Part shown: positions 18,719 through 28,333 of the stretch, in pieces
Layout of the letters: every line of letters starts with the position of its first letter
Position numbering within the stretch: the stretch's first letter is position 1
Assembly (NCBI RefSeq): GCF_001676705.1
Contig: NZ_CP016170.1
Span: 3,286,001-3,350,000, forward strand
Reading direction: 5' to 3'
From: Bordetella bronchialis
GTDB taxonomy: Bacteria > Pseudomonadota > Gammaproteobacteria > Burkholderiales > Burkholderiaceae_B
DNA: 64,000 bases
Notes under the pieces: model-generated
The model's input: only the letters and a program-made list of their open reading frames with translations
The model's database searches: none
Told to the model about the DNA's origin: nothing
Made by a program: the position numbers and the translations under genes

Positions 18719-21700
18719 TTAAATTTTGCCGAAACCGCCCCCTCCCGGCGTTTCCACGACGAAGATATCGCCGGCCTGCAGTTCCGTGCTGTCCTGCGGG
18801 CCCAGGGGATCGATGCGGCCGTCCGCCCGTTCCACGTAGTTGCGGCCTACCTGTCCCGGCTCGCCGCCATGCAGGCCAAAGGGCGCGTAGCGGCGGTTGT
18901 TCGACAGGATGGCCGCCGTCATGGGTTCCAGGAAGCGCAGCCTGCGGATGCCGCCGTCCCCGCCGCGGTAGCGGCCCTTCCCGCCCGAGCCATGGCGGAT
19001 TTCGTAGGATTCCAGGCGCACGGGGAAACGCAGCTCCAGCACCTCCGGATCGGTCAGCCGCGAGTTGGTCATATGCGCCTGGACCACCGACTGGCCATCG
19101 AAGCCCTGGCTGGTGTCCTGGGGCGCATCGATGCGCAGCGGGCCGGCGCCCGTGCCGCCGGAGATGGTTTCGTAGTACTGGTAGCGGGCATTGCCGAACG
19201 TCAGGTTGTTCATGGTGCCCTGGCTGGCGGCCAGCACGCCCAGCGCCCCGTACAGCGCATTGACGATGCACATGGAGGTTTCGACGTTGCCCGCCACGAC
19301 CGAGGCCGGCGGGTTGGGACGCAGCATGGAGCCCTGCGGCACGATGATTTCCAGCGGCTTCAACCCGCCGGCGTTCAGGGGGATTTCGTCGTCGACCAGG
19401 GTACGGAAGACATACAGCACCGCCGCCACGGCGATGGCGCCCGGCGCGTTGAAATTATTGTCCAGCTGGGGCGATGTCCCGGTGAAATCCACCACGGCGC
19501 TGCGGGCGTCCCGGTCCACGCGGACGGCGACGCGGATGACCGCGCCATTGTCCAGGGGATATTCGTAGCTGCCGTCCTTCAGCACCGAGATCACGCGGCG
19601 CACCGCCTCCTCGGCGTTGTCCTGCACGTGGCCCATATAGGCGCGCACCACGTCCAGGCCGAAGTGGTCGCACATGCGCAGCAACTCCTGCACGCCTTTT
19701 TCGTTGGCGGCAATCTGCGCGCGCATGTCGGCGATGTTCTGGTCCGGATTGCGGGCCGGCCACTTGCCCGAGCCGAGGATCTCGCGCGCTTCCCGCTCGC
19801 GGAACTCGCCGTCCCGCACCAGTTGAAAGTTCGTGAAAAGCACGCCCTCGTCTTCCACCGTGCGCGAATCGGGCGGCATCGACCCCGGGGTGGTGCCGCC
19901 GATGTCCGCGTGATGCCCGCGCGAGCCGACGTAGAAAAGGATCTCGCGCCCGGCCCGGTCGAATACGGGGGTGATGATGGTGACGTCCGGCAGATGGGTG
20001 CCGCCATGGTAGGGATCGTTGACCACATAGGCATCGCCGGGCTTCATGCGGTCGGCGTTGGCGGTCATGACGGTGCGGATGGACTCGCCCATGGAGCCCA
20101 GATGCACGGGCATATGGGGCGCGTTGGCGATCAGGTTGCCGCGGTCGTCGAAGATGGCGCAGGAGAAGTCCAGGCGCTCCTTGATGTTGACCGAATAGGC
20201 GGTGTTCTGCAGGCGGTACCCCATCTGTTCGGCGATGGACATGAACAGGTTATTGAACACCTCCAGCATGACGGGGTCGGCCTCGGTGCCCACGGCGCGG
20301 CGCTGCGGCCGGGCCTGCACGCGGCGCAGCACCAGGTGGTCGCGCGGCGTGAGCTCGGCGCGCCAGCCGGGCTCCACCACGGTGGTCTGGTTCTTCTCCG
20401 AGATAATGGCCGGACCGTCCAGCAGGTCGCCCGGCGTCATGTCGTCGCGCACGTACAGGGGCGTGTCGTGCCAGGCGCCGCCGCTGTACATGCGTACCTG
20501 CCGGCGCGGCGCCAGCGGCCCCTCGCGACGCGCGTCCACCGGCGCTTCCGTCACCGGCTCGCCGCCACCGGTGGCTTCCACGGAAATGGTTTCCACGACC
20601 AGCTCGCGGCCCGGCATCAGGAAGGAGTAGCGCTGCCGGTACGCGGCCTCGAAGTCGGCGCGCGCCTGGGCGGCGGAGGCGAACGGCACCTCCAGCGCGG
20701 TGTCGGTGCCGCGATATTTCAGGTGCAGGCGACGCTGCACGGAGATCGCGTCCTCGCCAACGTGCTGGCGGCGCAGTTCGGCCACGGCGTCGCGGGCCAG
20801 CGCGTCCAGCTCCTGGCCCAGCGCCGCGACCAGCGCATCGTCCAGCACCCGCTCGACGGTTTTCTGGCGCATTTCGGTCTGGTCCGCCAGCCCCATGCCG
20901 TAGGCGGACAACACCCCGGCCAGCGGGTGGGCGAACACCGTCGTCATGCCCAGGGCGTCGGCCACCAGGCAGGCATGCTGGCCGCCGGCACCGCCGAAGA
21001 CCGTCAGGGCGTACTCCGTCACGTCATGTCCGCGCTGCACCGAGATCCGCTTGATGGCTTCGGCCATATTGCCCACGGCGATTTCCAGGAAACCCTCGGC
21101 CAATTGCTCCGGGCTCATCTCCCGCCCGGTCTCGGCCTTGACCCGGACCGCCATTTCGGCGAAGCCGAGCGCGGCCGCCTCGCGATCCAGGGGCTGGTCC
21201 GCCTGGGGGCCGAACACACGCGGAAAGAAGTCCGGCTGGATCTTGCCCAGCAGCACATTGCAGTCCGTCACGGCCAGCGGGCCGCCGCGGCGGTAGCAGG
21301 CCGGGCCGGGATTGGCGCCCGCCGAATCCGGCCCGACACGCAATCGCGCACCGTCGAAATGCAGGATGGAGCCGCCCCCGGCCGCCACCGTGTGGATGCT
21401 CATCATGGGCGCGCGCATCCGCACGCCCGCCACCTGCGTTTCGAATTCGCGCTCGAATTCGCCGGCATAGTGCGATACATCGGTGGACGTGCCGCCCATG
21501 TCGAAGCCGATTACCTGCCGGAAGCCCGCCAGTTCGCTGGTACGGACCATGCCGACGATCCCACCCGCCGGGCCGGACAGGATGGCGTCCTTGCCGCGGA
21601 AGCGATGCGCATCCGTGAGGCCGCCGCTGGACTGCATGAACATCAGGCGGATGCCGGGAAGCTCGCTGGCCACCTGCTGCACGTAGCGCATCAGGATGGG

Positions 21701-22342
21701 CGACAGATAAGCGTCGACCACCGTGGTATCGCCGCGCGAGACGAACTTGATCAGCGGGCTGACCTCGTGCGAAACCGACACCTGCGTATACCCGACCTCG
21801 CGCGCCAGCTCGGCGGCGCGTTGCTCGTGCCGGGGCTCGCGCCAGGCATGCATGAAAACGATGGCGACGGCGCGGATGCCTTCATCGTAGCGGGCCTGCA
21901 GGTCCCGCCGCAGGGCAGCCTCGTCCAGTGGCGTGACGATGTCTCCGGCGGCCCCTATCCGTTCGACGGCCTCGACGACGCCGTCGTACAGCATCTCCGG
22001 CAGCACCACGTTACGGTCGAACAGGCGCGGACGGTTCTGGTAGGCGATGCGCAAGCCGTCGCGGAAGCCGCGCGTGGTGACCAGCAAGGTGCGTTCGCCC
22101 TTGCGCTCCAGCAGCGCGTTGGTGGCCACGGTCGTGCCCATCTTCACGCAATCCACCTGGTCCGCGGGCACCGTCTCGCCCGGCGCCAGGCCGAGCAGCT
22201 TGCGGATGCCCGCCACGGCGGCGTCGCGATACTGCTCGGGGTTCTCCGACAGCATCTTGATGGTGGTGGTGCTGCCGTCCGGACGACGGCCCACGATGTC
22301 CGTGAACGTACCGCCACGGTCTACCCAGAATTGCCACTTCAT
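18719..22342 (-). CDS. fused 5-oxoprolinase / hydantoinase A+B protein
   Basis: 1207 aa from ATG 22342 ([17 protein letters not shown]); ATG 22354 is a possible alternative, neither with a strong ribosome site. The N-terminal HyuA-type half has an actin-like ATPase fold ([25 protein letters not shown] near the middle; [16 protein letters not shown]). The HyuB-type half begins near residue 690 ([17 protein letters not shown]) and runs to the C-terminus. Such fusions hydrolyse 5-oxo-L-proline or hydantoins with ATP. The MarR regulator upstream and a glutamine-type transporter downstream support a 5-oxoproline/glutamate-linked role, but hydantoin-type substrates are equally consistent with the family. 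Confidence 0.88.
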   Translation of the reverse strand: MKWQFWVDRGGTFTDIVGRRPDGSTTTIKMLSENPEQYRDAAVAGIRKLLGLAPGETVPADQVDCVKMGTTVATNALLERKGERTLLVTTRGFRDGLRIAYQNRPRLFDRNVVLPEMLYDGVVEAVERIGAAGDIVTPLDEAALRRDLQARYDEGIRAVAIVFMHAWREPRHEQRAAELAREVGYTQVSVSHEVSPLIKFVSRGDTTVVDAYLSPILMRYVQQVASELPGIRLMFMQSSGGLTDAHRFRGKDAILSGPAGGIVGMVRTSELAGFRQVIGFDMGGTSTDVSHYAGEFEREFETQVAGVRMRAPMMSIHTVAAGGGSILHFDGARLRVGPDSAGANPGPACYRRGGPLAVTDCNVLLGKIQPDFFPRVFGPQADQPLDREAAALGFAEMAVRVKAETGREMSPEQLAEGFLEIAVGNMAEAIKRISVQRGHDVTEYALTVFGGAGGQHACLVADALGMTTVFAHPLAGVLSAYGMGLADQTEMRQKTVERVLDDALVAALGQELDALARDAVAELRRQHVGEDAISVQRRLHLKYRGTDTALEVPFASAAQARADFEAAYRQRYSFLMPGRELVVETISVEATGGGEPVTEAPVDARREGPLAPRRQVRMYSGGAWHDTPLYVRDDMTPGDLLDGPAIISEKNQTTVVEPGWRAELTPRDHLVLRRVQARPQRRAVGTEADPVMLEVFNNLFMSIAEQMGYRLQNTAYSVNIKERLDFSCAIFDDRGNLIANAPHMPVHLGSMGESIRTVMTANADRMKPGDAYVVNDPYHGGTHLPDVTIITPVFDRAGREILFYVGSRGHHADIGGTTPGSMPPDSRTVEDEGVLFTNFQLVRDGEFREREAREILGSGKWPARNPDQNIADMRAQIAANEKGVQELLRMCDHFGLDVVRAYMGHVQDNAEEAVRRVISVLKDGSYEYPLDNGAVIRVAVRVDRDARSAVVDFTGTSPQLDNNFNAPGAIAVAAVLYVFRTLVDDEIPLNAGGLKPLEIIVPQGSMLRPNPPASVVAGNVETSMCIVNALYGALGVLAASQGTMNNLTFGNARYQYYETISGGTGAGPLRIDAPQDTSQGFDGQSVVQAHMTNSRLTDPEVLELRFPVRLESYEIRHGSGGKGRYRGGDGGIRRLRFLEPMTAAILSNNRRYAPFGLHGGEPGQVGRNYVERADGRIDPLGPQDSTELQAGDIFVVETPGGGGFGKI

Positions 22343-22654
22343 AACGGTTCCCATACTGGTTTTCGCCGGACGTCACCTGCGACGTCGGGCGGGCTGGATT
22401 GCGGAATAGGAAATGCGGATTGCGGATTGCGGATTGCGGATTACGGATTGCGGATTGCGGATTGCGGATTACGGATGACGAATTGCGAATTGCGAATTGC
22501 GAATTGCGAATTGCGGATCGTGGATCGTGGATCGTGGATCGCGGATTGCGGATTGCGGATTGCGAATTGCGGATTTCTGATCGCGTGGCGCGAAGCGCGG
22601 GCCGACATCGGATGACGAGCCGAATCGCGGACTACCGCCGTCCGGCCCGCCGCG
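22343..22654. other. marR / oxoprolinase intergenic region, mostly heptamer repeat
   Basis: 312 bp upstream of the oxoprolinase gene and downstream of marR. More than half is the 7-bp tandem repeat at 22414-22581; the rest shows no gene. Any promoter for the oxoprolinase must lie in or next to the repeat. Confidence 0.6.
22414..22581. repeat. heptamer tandem repeat, 24 units
   Basis: Twenty-four consecutive 7-bp units, mostly TGCGGAT with variants TACGGAT, TGCGAAT and CGTGGAT. Variants come in runs (four consecutive TGCGAAT, three consecutive CGTGGAT), which is the pattern expected from slippage or unequal exchange. The block is non-coding and lies about 70 bp from each flanking gene. Confidence 0.95.
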
Positions 22655-23176
22655 CTACAGCGATGTGGCCGCGCGCGCGGCCTGGTCGTACACCCCCGAC
22701 AAGCCGCGCAACAGATTGGCCAGGTCCTGGGAAAACTCCAGGCCGCTGCTGGCCGCCGGCAGCCCGTCGATCAGGCAGCGTTCGCGTACCTCTACGTAGC
22801 GGCGGATGACCTCGCTGCCCTTGTCGGTCACGGAATACACGACTTCCTTGCCGCTGCGCTGGCCCTGGACCACGCCCAGGCGCTCCAGCTTCTTCAGCGA
22901 ATAATTGACGATGTGCGTGTCCTCGATATTCAGCGTGAAGCAGATATCGGCCAGCTTCTTGCCCCGCTGGCGGTGATGCACGTGGTGCAGGACGATGACG
23001 TCGATCGCCGTCAGGTCCGGCAGGCCGGCCGCCGCCATGCAGCGCACGATCCAGCGGTTGAAGGCATGCCCCGCGATCATCAGGCCGAACTCGACCGCGG
23101 ACAGGTCCGGGGCGCGATCGGAGACCAGATGCGAGGACGCCGCGATCAGCGGCTTGGAGGCGTGGGAAGCACTCAT
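22655..23176 (-). CDS. MarR-family transcriptional regulator
   Basis: 173 aa, slightly longer than the typical 140-160. The winged-helix part covers about residues 40-130: LTAIDVIVLHHVHHR, the recognition region DTHIVNYSLKKLERLGVV and the wing EVVYSVTDKGSEVIRRY. The upstream palindrome at 23284-23300 is a likely autoregulatory operator. It is transcribed in the same direction as the oxoprolinase gene, which it probably controls. Confidence 0.88.
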   Translation of the reverse strand: MSASHASKPLIAASSHLVSDRAPDLSAVEFGLMIAGHAFNRWIVRCMAAAGLPDLTAIDVIVLHHVHHRQRGKKLADICFTLNIEDTHIVNYSLKKLERLGVVQGQRSGKEVVYSVTDKGSEVIRRYVEVRERCLIDGLPAASSGLEFSQDLANLLRGLSGVYDQAARAATSL

Positions 23177-23270
23177 GGGTCGGATTCCAGGCGTGGACGG
23201 GGGTCATCGCGACGCGGCATCTCGCGTGAGACCGGACGCGCCTGCCGCCGTCGTGCTGCGATACGGCGGC

Positions 23271-23300
23271 ATACTAATAGTTTGTCGATAAATTATCAAC
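23271..23300 (-). promoter_or_regulatory. marR promoter with overlapping palindromic operator
   Basis: On the minus strand TTGATA (23294-23299) and TAGTAT (23271-23276) are separated by 17 bp. The dyad GTcGATAA-A-TTATCaAC (23284-23300) overlaps the -35 and is the right size and AT-richness for a MarR dimer. Transcription would start about 90 nt before the marR ATG. Confidence 0.5.
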
Positions 23301-23375
23301 GAAATATCAAACAAACCGGGTTTACCCCGAGAGGCGACTTGTCGGAAGGGAATTCGACGCGGTAAGCAGCCTCGT

Positions 23376-23403
23376 GGCAGGCCGTAGGCGGCAGGCCGTA
23401 GGC
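23376..23403. repeat. 14-bp direct repeat, two copies
   Basis: GGCAGGCCGTAGGC occurs twice head to tail, followed by further GGCAGCC-type sequence. Confidence 0.8.
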
Positions 23404-23434
23404 GGCAGCCGGCTGCCGGCAGCCGGGAGCCGGC

Positions 23435-23474
23435 AAGGCGGCAAGGCGGCAAGGCGGCAAGGCGGCAAGGCGGC
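23435..23474. repeat. octamer tandem repeat, five perfect units
   Basis: AAGGCGGC repeated five times without error, followed by a partial unit (AAGGCA). It lies about 100 bp past the stop of the ankyrin gene, between it and the marR promoter. Confidence 0.9.
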
Positions 23475-23582
23475 AAGGCATCGGTGGTCGGAGTGCCGGA
23501 ATGTGCCAGCCCCCGCACCGCCGCAAAGCGCCGGGCCGCCGGCGCGGAGCGCCCGCGCCGGGCCGACGCCCGCTGGGGCGAC

Positions 23583-24506
23583 TCAGCGCGCGCTGCCGCC
23601 GTTTTTCGGATCCAGGCGGATCCCTTCCACGCCCTTGAGCGTGGGCTGGGCCTGGCCGTCGCCGCCCGGCGACGCATTCGCGGGCACGGGCGGAACGGTC
23701 GCCGCGCCCGTTGCCGGCGTGCCGGACGCCGTATCGGCGGCGGGCGCATTCGGCGCCGGGCTCGCGGCCCCCGGCGTCGCGGCCGTTGCGGGCGCGCCGC
23801 CCGCGGCACCCACCCCCCGCGCCATCGCATCGCGCCGTGCCTGGAGCTCGGACGAAGCCTGGCTCAGGTAGGTCGCCAACTCCTGATGCCTGGCCGACGA
23901 GGCCCACGCGGCCGCGTCCAATCCCTGCAGGTTGTGCGTCGTGGGATCGGCGCCGGCCTTCAGGAGAAGGTCGACCATGTCACGGCTGCCGGAAAGCCCC
24001 GCCATCATCAGCGGCGTGGTGCCATCCGGCCCCGGCGCATTGACAATGGCCCGATGCGCGAGCAATAGCTGGGCGACGTCCATCTGGCCCTTGGACGCCG
24101 CGTAGTGCAAGGGCGTCCACCCCAGCCGGTTGACCTGCGCGCCACGGGCGATCAGCGCCTTCGCGCGGTCCGTCTGGCCCTGGATCGCCAGGTACATCAG
24201 GGGCGTTTCGTCATGATCGTTGCTGGCATTGACATCGGTTCGACGGTCGGCGGCCAGCACATCGTAGACATGCCAGGCGCCGTCGCGCACCGCCTGCATG
24301 ATGGCCGGCTGACCCTTGATGCGCGTGTTCGGATCCCAGCCCTGCGCCAGCAATGCGCGCATATCGTCGGCGCGGTCGTTCGCCACCACCACAGGGGCGT
24401 TGGCGGGATTTTCCGCGTGGACGGCCGGCGCCAGGGCCAGCGCCACCAGGCCCGCGGCGGCAAGCGTCAGTGCGGAGCGCGATCCCGGGAAAACTTTTCC
24501 TTTCAT
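23583..24506 (-). CDS. secreted ankyrin-repeat protein
   Basis: 307 aa. A signal peptide (residues 1-31, ending PAVHA) is followed by about five ankyrin repeats (residues ~40-215; clear units DETPLMYLAIQGQTDRAKALIARGA, GWTPLHYAASKGQMDVAQLLLAH, GTTPLMMAGLSGSRDMVDLLLKAGAD). The last ~90 residues are Ala/Pro/Gly-rich and disordered, ending LKGVEGIRLDPKNGG. It is the distal gene of the mltG-tmk-holB-tatD transcription unit, 103 bp after tatD. Its partner in the periplasm is unknown. Confidence 0.85.
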   Translation of the reverse strand: MKGKVFPGSRSALTLAAAGLVALALAPAVHAENPANAPVVVANDRADDMRALLAQGWDPNTRIKGQPAIMQAVRDGAWHVYDVLAADRRTDVNASNDHDETPLMYLAIQGQTDRAKALIARGAQVNRLGWTPLHYAASKGQMDVAQLLLAHRAIVNAPGPDGTTPLMMAGLSGSRDMVDLLLKAGADPTTHNLQGLDAAAWASSARHQELATYLSQASSELQARRDAMARGVGAAGGAPATAATPGAASPAPNAPAADTASGTPATGAATVPPVPANASPGGDGQAQPTLKGVEGIRLDPKNGGSAR

Positions 24507-24609
24507 ATCAGCTCCTTATGGGAACATCCGAAGGCATTGGATGAAGTTCTGACGGATCCGGGCCACAGTCCGTGATCGCGATGCCGGACAATTCAGGCAA
24601 AACCTTAGA

Positions 24610-25380
24610 TCACCGATCTATCTTGCTGAAAAGCTGGAAGAAATTCTCGGTGGACGCATGCGCCACCTCAGCAACCGGCCGGCCCTGCAGGTCGGCGATT
24701 TTCTCGGCGACGTGGATCACCTTGGAGGGATCGTTGACCTTGCCGCGATAAGGCACGGGCGCCAGATACGGTGAATCCGTTTCGATCAGCAGCCGGTCCA
24801 GCGGCATGCGCGCCGCCACGTCGTGCAGGACGGCCGCGTTCTTGAAGGTAACGATGCCGGAAAGCGAGATGTGGAAGTTCAGGTCCATCGCGGCCTGCGC
24901 CACATCCCAGGATTCGGTGAAGCAGTGCATGACCCCGCCGACCTCTTCGGCGCGCTCTTCGCGCAGGATCCGCAGGGTGTCCTCGGCCGAGGACCGCGTA
25001 TGGACGATCAGCGGCAGCCCCGCATCGCGGGCCGCGCGGATATGCGTGCGGAAACGGTCCCGCTGCCAGTCCAGCGGTTCGCTCAGCCGGTAATAGTCCA
25101 AGCCGGTTTCGCCGATGGCCACGACCTTGGGATCGGCGGACAGCTCGACGAGCTCTTCCGCGGACGGATCCTGGGTTTCCTCGTAATCGGGATGCACGCC
25201 GACGGACGCCCACAGGTTGCGGTGCGGCTTGACCAGGGCCATCAAACCGGGCCAATCCGGCATGGCGACGCTGACGACCAGGGCATGGGTGACCTGGTTG
25301 GCCGCCATGCGATCCAGGATGTCCGGCAGGTTTTCCGCCAGTTCGGGGAAGTTCAGGTGGCAGTGCGAATCGACGTACAT
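24610..25380 (-). CDS. TatD-family metal-dependent DNase/hydrolase
   Basis: 256 aa from ATG 25380. Metal ligands: HCH at residues 6-8, IGETGLDYY, the His of VHTRSS, HCFTES and IETDSPYLAPVPYRG, all intact. TatD proteins are 3'-5' nucleases and quality-control hydrolases; the subgroup next to holB is usually called YcfH. Only 14 bp separate it from holB, so it is probably cotranscribed with it. Confidence 0.92.
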   Translation of the reverse strand: MYVDSHCHLNFPELAENLPDILDRMAANQVTHALVVSVAMPDWPGLMALVKPHRNLWASVGVHPDYEETQDPSAEELVELSADPKVVAIGETGLDYYRLSEPLDWQRDRFRTHIRAARDAGLPLIVHTRSSAEDTLRILREERAEEVGGVMHCFTESWDVAQAAMDLNFHISLSGIVTFKNAAVLHDVAARMPLDRLLIETDSPYLAPVPYRGKVNDPSKVIHVAEKIADLQGRPVAEVAHASTENFFQLFSKIDR

Positions 25381-25394
25381 GGGTTGCGACGGTA

Positions 25395-26462
25395 TCAAGC
25401 CTGGCAGGATAGCACCACGCGTTGCAGCGCGGCATGGGCGAACAGCTTGGCGTTCAAGGGGTGTCCGGCCAGCGCGCGCTGGCGGGTCAGCCAGCGCCCG
25501 GCTTCGGCCAGCCTGGCCGGATCGGCGCGGGCCGCCGTACGCGCCACGGCCGCGGCCAGGGCGGGGAAATAACGGGAGGGCGCGCCGGCGCCGGCCAGCA
25601 TCAGGTCGACGTAGAAGCGCTGCAGGGCATCGATCCACTGCGCCGCCGGCAGCTTGTCCAGCACGTCGGCCAGCGCGCCGACGTCCGGCGACTGCCCTTG
25701 CGACAGCGGGCCGGCAAGCTGCTCCAGCCACGGCGGGCAGGCGCTTTCTTCCGTGCGGGCCAGGCGCAGCGCGCCCAGCGGCGCGCCGCCAGCGGCCGCC
25801 AGCCAGGATGCCGCGTCCTCGATGCCCTGGGCTTGCAGCCACTGCAGCGCGTCCTGGGGCGAAGGCGCGGGCAGCGGCAGCCGCCGGCACCGTGACAGCA
25901 GCGTGGGCAGCAGGCGATCGGGCGCATCGGCCACCAGCAGGAAAACCGTGTGGGGGGGCGGTTCCTCCAGGACCTTCAGCAGGGCATTGGCCGAGATCAC
26001 ATTCAGGGACTGCGCCGGATACAGCAGCGCCACCCGCCAGCCGCCCCGGTGCGTGGCCGTGTTGAACCAGGATTCCAGCCCGCGGATCTGGTCCACGCGA
26101 ATATCCTTGGACGGCGCGCGCTTGGCGGTCCCGCCGGCCGCGCCGGCGCCGGCCGCCGCATCCCCGTCTTCGGAGTCGGCGGCCGCCTCGGCGCCCTCTT
26201 CCAGCGCGACGGCTTCGGGCCGGATGCGCCGCAGGTCGGGATGATTGCCGCTGGCCACCCAGGCGCAGGCGGCACACTCGCCGCAAGCCAGGCCTTGCCG
26301 CGGCGATTCGCACAGCAGGCTGGCGGCCGCGGCGGCCGCGAACTGCAATTTGCCGATACCGGCCAATCCGTGGATCAGCCAGGCGTGGGCGAAACGCTCG
26401 CGCTGGCCCAGCCAGGCGCGCGCGGTGTCGCTTTGCCAGGGAAGGAATTGCGCCAGGCTCAT
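25395..26462 (-). CDS. holB: DNA polymerase III delta-prime subunit
   Basis: 355 aa from ATG 26462, overlapping the tmk stop by 4 bp. The AAA+ clamp-loader fold starts [17 protein letters not shown]; the P-loop lacks the usual Ser/Thr after Lys, as is common for the non-hydrolysing delta-prime. Four Cys ([16 protein letters not shown]) form the zinc module. An Ala/Asp/Gly-rich insertion (about residues 85-115) lies before the sensor region, and the SRC motif ([11 protein letters not shown]) is present. It is part of the replicative clamp loader. Confidence 0.93.
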   Translation of the reverse strand: MSLAQFLPWQSDTARAWLGQRERFAHAWLIHGLAGIGKLQFAAAAAASLLCESPRQGLACGECAACAWVASGNHPDLRRIRPEAVALEEGAEAAADSEDGDAAAGAGAAGGTAKRAPSKDIRVDQIRGLESWFNTATHRGGWRVALLYPAQSLNVISANALLKVLEEPPPHTVFLLVADAPDRLLPTLLSRCRRLPLPAPSPQDALQWLQAQGIEDAASWLAAAGGAPLGALRLARTEESACPPWLEQLAGPLSQGQSPDVGALADVLDKLPAAQWIDALQRFYVDLMLAGAGAPSRYFPALAAAVARTAARADPARLAEAGRWLTRQRALAGHPLNAKLFAHAALQRVVLSCQA

Positions 26463-27085
26463 CGCGCCGCGTCCACCAAAGCGCGGATCTCCGCCCGCAG
26501 CTGCTCGCGTATCGTCGGGATGTCGCGGCTGCCGTCCACGATATGAATGCGCGAGGGATACTGCCTGGCTCGCGACAGATACACATCGCGGGTGCGCTCG
26601 AAGAACGCCGCGCCCTCGCTTTCGAAACGGTCGGGGCTGCGGGCATCGGCCAGGCGCGCGCGCGCCACTTCCAGCGGCACGTCGAAAAGCCAGGTGCGGT
26701 CGGGTTGCAGGCCGGGATGCACCCACTGCTCCAGCGCCGCCACGCGCGCCACGCCCAGCTGGCGCCCGCCGCCCTGGTAGGCGTAGGTGGCGTCCGTGAA
26801 GCGGTCGCACACCACCCAGTCGCCACGCGCCAGGGCCGGCTCGATAACCTGCCGGATATGCTCGCAGCGCGACGCGAACATCACCAGGGTCTCGGTATCC
26901 AGGCCCATGGCCTCGTGCAGGACCAGGTCGCGCAGCCGCTCGCCGAACGCGGTGCCGCCCGGCTCGCGAGTGGTCACCACCGCCACGCCGTAGCCGCGCA
27001 GCGTTTCCGCCAGCCATTCCGTGTGCGTGCTTTTGCCCGCGCCGTCCACGCCTTCCAGGGTGATGAATTTTCCACGTGGCGTCAT
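26459..27085 (-). CDS. tmk: thymidylate kinase
   Basis: 208 aa, normal length. P-loop GVDGAGKST near residue 11, [14 protein letters not shown] (dTMP-binding), and the [18 protein letters not shown] block. It phosphorylates dTMP to dTDP. Start and stop overlap the neighbouring genes by 4 bp each, so mltG-tmk-holB are translationally coupled. Confidence 0.96.
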   Translation of the reverse strand: MTPRGKFITLEGVDGAGKSTHTEWLAETLRGYGVAVVTTREPGGTAFGERLRDLVLHEAMGLDTETLVMFASRCEHIRQVIEPALARGDWVVCDRFTDATYAYQGGGRQLGVARVAALEQWVHPGLQPDRTWLFDVPLEVARARLADARSPDRFESEGAAFFERTRDVYLSRARQYPSRIHIVDGSRDIPTIREQLRAEIRALVDAAR

Positions 27086-28104
27086 GGCGCGCGATCCTTG
27101 CCCAATATGTAGCGCGAGACGTTGCGATTGTGATCGGACAGCGTCGCGGAGAACTCGCTGGTGCCGTTGCCCCGCGAGACGAAGTACAGGTAATTGTGAT
27201 GGGTCGGCCGCACCGCCGCCAACAGCGCGGCGCGGCCCGGGCTGGCGATGGGCGTGGGCGGCAGGCCCGGGCGGGTGTACGTATTCCAGGGCGTGTCGGC
27301 CTGCAGGTCGCGGCGGCGGATGCGGCCCTGGTAGGTGTCGCCCATGCCGTAGATCACGGTGGGATCGGTCTGCAGCGGCATGCCCTCGCGCAGGCGGTTG
27401 ATGAAGACGCCCGCCACGCGGCCGCGGTCGGCCGTATCGCCGGTTTCCTTTTCGATGATGGACGCCAGGATAAGCGCCTGGTAGGGCGTGGCCAGCGGCA
27501 GATCGGGATCCCGCTCGGCCCAGGTCCTGGCCAGGATGCGCTGGCCTTCCTGGTAGCCGCGGCGCAGCAGGTCGAAATCCGTGCTGCCGGGCGTGAACAC
27601 ATAGGTGTCGGGAAAGATCAGCCCTTCCATGCTGGGCGCGTCCGAACCCAGCCGGCGCAGCAGCTCCGCATCGTCGACATCGCCCAGGGTCTGCTTGATG
27701 TCGGGATTCTCGCGCAGCGCCTGGCGGATCTGCTTGAAGGTCCAGCCCTCTACCAGGGTGATCTGGCGCTGCGTCATGTCACCGCGCGCCAGGCGTTCCA
27801 GCAGCCGCCACGGCGTATCGCCCTGGATGGCCTGGTAGCCGCCCGCCTTGATGAGCTTGTCCCGCTCGCTCAGGCGCGCCATCCAGACGAAGCCGTCCTC
27901 CCACAACGGCACGCCGGCGGCGTTGAGCGTGCGCGCGACCATGCGCGGGCTGCTGCCCGGATCGACGACGAAGTCCACCCGCTCCGCCGGCAGGCGCAGG
28001 GCGTGATGCATCCAGTACCAGGCACCGCCGCATGCCGCGGCGGCGGCCAGCACCAGGACGAGCAGAAAGGAAAGCAGAAGGGTTAAGGCGGATCGCTTCT
28101 TCAT
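27082..28104 (-). CDS. mltG: endolytic murein transglycosylase MltG
   Basis: 340 aa. One N-terminal membrane segment (about residues 7-30), a LysM-like region, then the YceG domain with the catalytic Glu in [25 protein letters not shown] and the substrate block [10 protein letters not shown]. It cleaves nascent glycan strands and is thought to set their length. First gene of the leftward mltG-tmk-holB-tatD operon, divergent from ygfZ over about 230 bp. Confidence 0.95.
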   Translation of the reverse strand: MKKRSALTLLLSFLLVLVLAAAAACGGAWYWMHHALRLPAERVDFVVDPGSSPRMVARTLNAAGVPLWEDGFVWMARLSERDKLIKAGGYQAIQGDTPWRLLERLARGDMTQRQITLVEGWTFKQIRQALRENPDIKQTLGDVDDAELLRRLGSDAPSMEGLIFPDTYVFTPGSTDFDLLRRGYQEGQRILARTWAERDPDLPLATPYQALILASIIEKETGDTADRGRVAGVFINRLREGMPLQTDPTVIYGMGDTYQGRIRRRDLQADTPWNTYTRPGLPPTPIASPGRAALLAAVRPTHHNYLYFVSRGNGTSEFSATLSDHNRNVSRYILGKDRAP

Positions 28105-28333
28105 GAGACCCAGCAGTTTAAAGGATTACATCGGCCGGCTTCGCCGGCGAGCAGGCCGGCGATACCCGCCGCCGGCCGGGACCTGCGGCCGTCACCTTAC
28201 CCACCTGCGGCCGTCCCCTAATCCCTGATGACAACAGGCCTGAACCGCGGCCCGGCCAGCGCGCGGCGGTATCATCGAGACTTTCCGGATCCCATGTCGC
28301 TGCCGCGGCCTGCCCTGCCTCCGCCCTACCCTT

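Larger units (their letters stand above)
23177..23582. other. 406-bp intergenic region: marR promoter plus simple repeats
   Basis: No gene recognised. The left part is a conspicuous AT-rich patch holding the marR promoter/operator; the right part is made of GC-rich repeats (14-bp unit twice at 23376-23403, 8-bp unit at 23435-23474) and then the 3' flank of the ankyrin gene. Confidence 0.6.

Noticed and set aside
22414..22581. Possible CRISPR-like array
   Set aside because: Units are 7 bp and contiguous without spacers; it is a simple tandem repeat.
18869..22615. 1248-codon open frame on the + strand
   Set aside because: Antisense shadow of the fused oxoprolinase gene, which has clear conserved motifs on the other strand; its end runs through the heptamer repeats.
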